Part shown: piece by piece, positions 63,838 to 64,000 of the stretch
Layout: the number at the start of each line of letters is the position of its first letter
Position numbering within the stretch: the stretch's first letter is position 1
DNA from: an uncultured Collinsella sp.
Lineage (GTDB): Bacteria > Actinomycetota > Coriobacteriia > Coriobacteriales > Coriobacteriaceae
DNA length: 64,000 bases
Assembly (NCBI GenBank): GCA_902496455.1
Contig: CABVAY010000004.1
Coordinates: 8,862 to 72,861 of the forward strand
Direction of reading: 5' to 3'
Program-made: the position numbers and the translations under genes
The notes under the pieces: generated by a model
Told to the model about the DNA's origin: nothing
Database searches by the model: none
The model's input: the letters and a program-made list of their open reading frames with translations, nothing else

Positions 63838-63843
63838 ATTGTA
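63838..63843 (-). promoter_or_regulatory. -10 box TACAAT for carAB
   Basis: On the minus strand GGTTACAATACC lies about 60 bases before carA. The remaining 160 bases to the window end are AT-richer and hold no gene; a plus-strand TTGACA is at 63964. Confidence 0.5.
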
Positions 63844-64000
63844 ACCGCAAGCATGCCTCATGGCGTTAATTTCATCGAAATGTTTACGAAATGATAATTA
63901 TGACTTTCTATGCATAATGATTTCTCTGGGACGGGGATTAAAAAAGGCTCTGTTAGACCAGGATTGACATACATGTGTCCCCACGGTGCCATATCGTTGA

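Noticed and set aside
63780..64000. PyrR attenuator before carAB
   Set aside because: No PyrR-binding loop consensus or terminator/antiterminator pair is visible; only a small hairpin at the ribosome site.

Overview
The window reads as chromosomal DNA from a high-G+C anaerobic Gram-positive bacterium, most likely a Coriobacteriia member close to Collinsella. This is inferred, not proven. The reasons are strong G/C third-codon bias, an energy-converting [NiFe] hydrogenase beside NfnAB, an LPXTG-anchored VWA/isopeptide-domain adhesin, a class-B sortase, a large flavin enoate reductase, an ECF transporter with fused ATPases, and no respiratory chain or aerobic genes. Recognisable -10 boxes are mostly TACAAT.

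Layout. 1-10 kb: a truncated DUF362 iron-sulfur protein, a MacB-like ABC exporter, and an ABC-2 exporter (ATPase plus two permeases) transcribed divergently from a NarL-type histidine kinase/regulator pair. 10-17 kb: a 2,095-residue surface adhesin bracketed by an unusual family of hairpin-ended elements. 17-23 kb: a compact five-gene membrane [NiFe] hydrogenase operon whose antiporter-like and NuoH-like membrane subunits are fused. 23-27 kb: a frameshifted transposase remnant, an AT-rich gap, an old-yellow-enzyme reductase, a four-unit palindromic array and an initiator tRNA. 27-37 kb: coaX, a DUF4143 ATPase enclosed by three copies of one hairpin, a degenerate biotin-ligase paralogue, a folP-folK fusion, a sirtuin, exonuclease III and an ECF vitamin transporter. 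37-45 kb: glmU, prs, an unrecognised nuclease-like gene between two MITE-like elements, pth and nfnAB. 45-51 kb: a P-loop kinase, a polar amino-acid ABC importer, YqeY, a PrsA-type foldase and an orphan PTS EIIA. 51-64 kb: purN, purM, purF, purE, carB and carA with a membrane protein, a MoaE-like protein and a sortase.

The genes describe a fermentative, host-associated cell. Ech-type hydrogenase and NfnAB balance ferredoxin, NADH and NADPH. ECF and ABC importers bring in vitamins and amino acids. Purines, pyrimidines, CoA and folate intermediates are made internally.

The most unusual content is between the genes. At least six families of palindromic elements are present. One has a constant GGGGACAG loop carried on stems that differ from copy to copy with compensating changes. 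Another has a conserved core of about 85 nt between terminal arms that differ from copy to copy. One element lies inside a coding sequence. Their dispersal, structure and placement at stop codons are the best candidates for an undescribed system.
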